Assembly: GCF_003605645.1 (NCBI RefSeq)
Contig: NZ_QVMU01000020.1
Span: forward strand, 1 to 64,000
Source of the DNA: Vibrio sinensis
Lineage (GTDB): Bacteria; Pseudomonadota; Gammaproteobacteria; Enterobacterales; Vibrionaceae
DNA: 64,000 nucleotides
Direction: 5' to 3'
Both the position numbers and the translations under genes were made by a program. The notes under the pieces were generated by a model that searched no databases, was not told the DNA's origin, and saw only the letters and a program-made list of their open reading frames with translations. Of the stretch, positions 62,076 to 64,000 are shown piece by piece (within the stretch, counting starts at the first letter, position 1; each line of letters begins with the position of its first letter).

Positions 62076-62588
62076 TTATACCGACAAATGTGGCATAAAG
62101 TTGCAAGGACGATGGCTTGCATCAAGTTGTTGCTTAATGATTTTTGTCCAACCGGTACGACATGCACCTGTTGAGCCTGGCATAGCAAAAATAACCGTGT
62201 GGTTAGCAAAACCAGCAATCGCACGAGACTGAATGGTAGACGTGCCAATTTCATCATAAGAAACCAAACGGAACAGCTCACCAAATCCTTCCACTTCTTT
62301 GTCGAAAAGAGGTTTTAATGCTTCAGGAGTACTATCACGAGAAGTAAAACCAGTTCCGCCAGTGATCATTACAGCTTGTACGTTTTCATCAGCAATCCAC
62401 TGTGAAACAATCGCACGAATTTTGTACATATCATCGATAACAATTTGCTTATCAACAACGTTATGACCCGCTTCTGCCGCATGTTCTGCAAGATAGCCAC
62501 CTGATGTGTCATTCTCTTCAGTGCGAGTATCTGAAACTGTTAGTACTGCGATATTTGCTGCTTGGAATTTACTTTCTGCGTGACCCAT
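62076..62588 (-). CDS. moaB: Molybdenum cofactor biosynthesis protein MoaB
   Basis: 170 residues of the MogA/MoaB fold: IAVLTVSDTRTEENDTSGGY, the nucleotide-binding block AVMITGGTGFTSRDSTPEAL and IFAMPGSTGACRTGWTKII. In bacteria with MogA its role is not settled; an adenylyltransferase-type step is possible. It lies 17 bases upstream of moaC. Confidence 0.94.
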   Translation of the reverse strand: MGHAESKFQAANIAVLTVSDTRTEENDTSGGYLAEHAAEAGHNVVDKQIVIDDMYKIRAIVSQWIADENVQAVMITGGTGFTSRDSTPEALKPLFDKEVEGFGELFRLVSYDEIGTSTIQSRAIAGFANHTVIFAMPGSTGACRTGWTKIIKQQLDASHRPCNFMPHLSV

Positions 62589-62624
62589 TTGTACACCTAT
62601 CTAATTCACATAATTTTTTTTAGC

Positions 62625-62645
62625 TGCCAAGTTGAACTCTTGGCA
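62625..62645. promoter_or_regulatory. Hairpin between moaA and moaB
   Basis: TGCCAAG / CTTGGCA with a 7-base loop, in the 74-base gap between moaA and moaB. No T-run follows on the minus strand, so it is not a normal terminator; it could stabilise or process the operon mRNA. Confidence 0.35.
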
Positions 62646-62662
62646 TAGTTTGTTCTGTTTTA

Positions 62663-63652
62663 TCAACCGCCGATCGAAGCGAGATTTGGCGTCATACCTG
62701 TATTACCATCATGAAGAAAATGGCTAACAGACTTGGTCTGTAATTGTTCTTGTATGCGCTGAATCAAAGCCTCTTCTTGGTGATCTTCTTGTAATAGATC
62801 GCGTAGTTCTACGCCGTGATCACCAAATAAGCACAAGTGTAACTTGCCGAGCGCAGAAACACGCAGGCGGTTACAACTTTCACAAAAATTCTTTTCATAC
62901 GGCATGATAAGGCCGATCTCACCCTGATAATCTGGATGAATAAATACTTGAGCTGGACCATCATTTTCAGCACGAGCTTTTAGTAACCAACCGTTGGCAA
63001 TGAGCTGATTACGAATTGCGACACCCGAGACATGATGCTTATTAAATAGATCGTCCATCTCACCTGTTTGCATCAACTCAATAAAACGCAATTGGATTGG
63101 ACGGTCTTTGATCCAATTTAAGAATGCCGGCAATTGATGCGAGTTAACATCTTTCATCAACACGACATTTACTTTGATCTGCTCGTAGCCAATCTCAAAT
63201 GCGCGTTCTATGCCATTCATCACTTGGGTAAAACGATTCTCACCCGTAATTTGATGAAACATTCTTGGATCCAAACTATCCACGCTCACATTAATATTGG
63301 TCAAGCCCGCCTCTTTCCAGTCAGCCACATGCTTTTCCATGCGGTAACCGTTGGTGGTGGTTGCGACCTTATTAATACCGGGCGTCGTTGCAACAGTATG
63401 AATAATATCCGTAAAATCTTTACGTAAACTCGGTTCACCGCCAGTAATACGTACTTTTGACGTACCACAGTCAGCAAAAGCGCGAACAACGCGTTGTATT
63501 TCAGGTAAGCTTAAAAAAGACGAGTTTTTCTGCCCCGACGGTTTATAACCATCAGGTAAGCAATATGTGCATTTGAAGTTACATACATCTGTAACAGAGA
63601 GACGCAAATAATAAAATTTGCGGTGAAATCTATCTTCGAATTGTTGCGCCAC
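62663..63652 (-). CDS. moaA: GTP 3',8-cyclase MoaA (radical SAM)
   Basis: 329 residues when started at the GTG at 63652, which has GGAAAGG upstream and gives the family N-terminus and E. coli length; the ATG at 63682 would add ten residues. The radical-SAM cluster cysteines are 24, 28 and 31 (TDVCNFKCTYCLPDGYKPSG). The second cluster lies in FCESCNRLRVSALGKLHLCL. The Gly-Gly end SIGG is present. It makes the first intermediate of molybdenum cofactor synthesis from GTP. Confidence 0.95.
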   Translation of the reverse strand: MAQQFEDRFHRKFYYLRLSVTDVCNFKCTYCLPDGYKPSGQKNSSFLSLPEIQRVVRAFADCGTSKVRITGGEPSLRKDFTDIIHTVATTPGINKVATTTNGYRMEKHVADWKEAGLTNINVSVDSLDPRMFHQITGENRFTQVMNGIERAFEIGYEQIKVNVVLMKDVNSHQLPAFLNWIKDRPIQLRFIELMQTGEMDDLFNKHHVSGVAIRNQLIANGWLLKARAENDGPAQVFIHPDYQGEIGLIMPYEKNFCESCNRLRVSALGKLHLCLFGDHGVELRDLLQEDHQEEALIQRIQEQLQTKSVSHFLHDGNTGMTPNLASIGG

Positions 63653-63780
63653 GGAACACCTTTCCAAACACGGGAGGCACAATCATTTCTAATCATGCCC
63701 TTGTGACAACGTGTCACTGGCTTCATTTCGCCTATTCCACTGAACTTAGCTAAAAGAGCTCGGAGTTATGGCAACTGCTG
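63653..63780 (-). promoter_or_regulatory. moaA leader, candidate Moco-type RNA
   Basis: The minus-strand leader carries ACTCCGAGCTC, then a perfect hairpin GTGACA / TGTCAC (63702-63716), then a GGCA...TGCC stem before the ribosome-binding site. Many gammaproteobacterial moaA genes have a molybdenum-cofactor riboswitch here. I cannot fold or align it, so the assignment is a location-based suggestion. Confidence 0.35.
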
Positions 63781-63947
63781 ACTTTATTGTGCAACAGTAG
63801 CTTTTTTTAAAATACTTAATAATGAAATTGGAATCTACCCTAAGCTATAAAAAACCTGCGAATTCCGCAAAAAAAAGCCTTATGGTTAGTTATTCTTAAT
63901 GCGATACTCTAAATTATAGCTGGATATTGCAATATAAGAAAAACGAG

Positions 63948-64000
63948 ATGACACTCTACTCACAAAAAAAAGTGGTCGCCATCGGCGGTGGTCATGGCCT
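63948..64000 (+). CDS. ybhK: YvcK/YbhK-family gluconeogenesis factor, start only
   Basis: From the ATG at 63948 the reading frame gives MTLYSQKKVVAIGGGHGL before the window ends. The GGGHG nucleotide-sugar-binding start and the position divergent to moaA match E. coli ybhK. This family (CofD/YvcK) binds UDP-sugars and influences carbon and cell-wall metabolism. Seventeen full codons are visible. Confidence 0.85.
   Translation, partial: MTLYSQKKVVAIGGGHG

Overview
This window is chromosomal DNA of a marine gammaproteobacterium, almost certainly a Vibrio. Protein sequences are closely enterobacterial-like (AdhE, YchE, Asd, YejK/L/M, MoaA-E, MetG, Udk, Udp, SodB). The gene neighbourhoods (adhE-ychE-asd-nhaC; topB-grxD-sodB; asmA-udk-apbC-metG-udp-zntA; moaABCDE next to ybhK) are, from general knowledge, the order typical of Vibrio chromosome I. 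Base composition is moderately AT-rich. There is no prophage, transposase, integrase, rRNA or CRISPR array.

Layout. 1-5.8 kb: truncated adhE, a MarC-family membrane protein, a voltage-gated-type K+ channel with a zinc ribbon, asd and an NhaC-type antiporter. 5.8-15.6 kb: an all-minus-strand signalling cluster read from 15.5 kb downwards: two paralogous TonB-dependent receptors, a periplasmic YfiR-family protein, a membrane CHASE8-like/HAMP/PAS/PAS/GGDEF diguanylate cyclase, a PAS/degenerate-GGDEF/EAL protein, and a membrane-anchored Hpt protein. 16-19.7 kb: yejK opposite yejL-yejM, then tRNA-Pro(GGG) and tRNA-Ser(UGA). 19.8-23.5 kb: a LysR regulator divergent from a BCCT transporter and an enolase-superfamily enzyme, a small catabolic or osmolyte module. 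23.6-24.7 kb: a PAP2/Aur1-like membrane phosphatase. 24.9-36.4 kb: a complete tad (Flp tight-adherence pilus) operon from flp to tadG plus an OmpA-like gene, with a perfect CRP palindrome upstream. 37-48 kb: a hairpin-forming repeat element, bax, topB, grxD, a fructose-type PTS (IIA and IICB), sodB, an orphan hypothetical, an SDR-like protein without catalytic residues, a low-molecular-weight phosphatase, btuR and an exported hypothetical. 48-64 kb: asmA-like, udk, apbC, metG, udp, zntA (with a MerR/ZntR-type operator), a MATE exporter, a CBS-domain protein, moaABCDE and the start of ybhK.

The most interesting region is 5.8-15.6 kb. It looks like a self-contained outer-membrane-to-cytoplasm relay in which substrate binding by a TonB receptor could be passed by a YfiR-like periplasmic protein to a membrane diguanylate cyclase, with a co-encoded phosphodiesterase as counterweight. 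This is inferred from gene order, a translational overlap and domain content. The nearby tad pilus operon is a second surface-attachment locus and a plausible, unproven, beneficiary of c-di-GMP control.

Many starts were chosen by ribosome-binding site, signal peptide or family length rather than by taking the longest reading frame; alternatives are noted.
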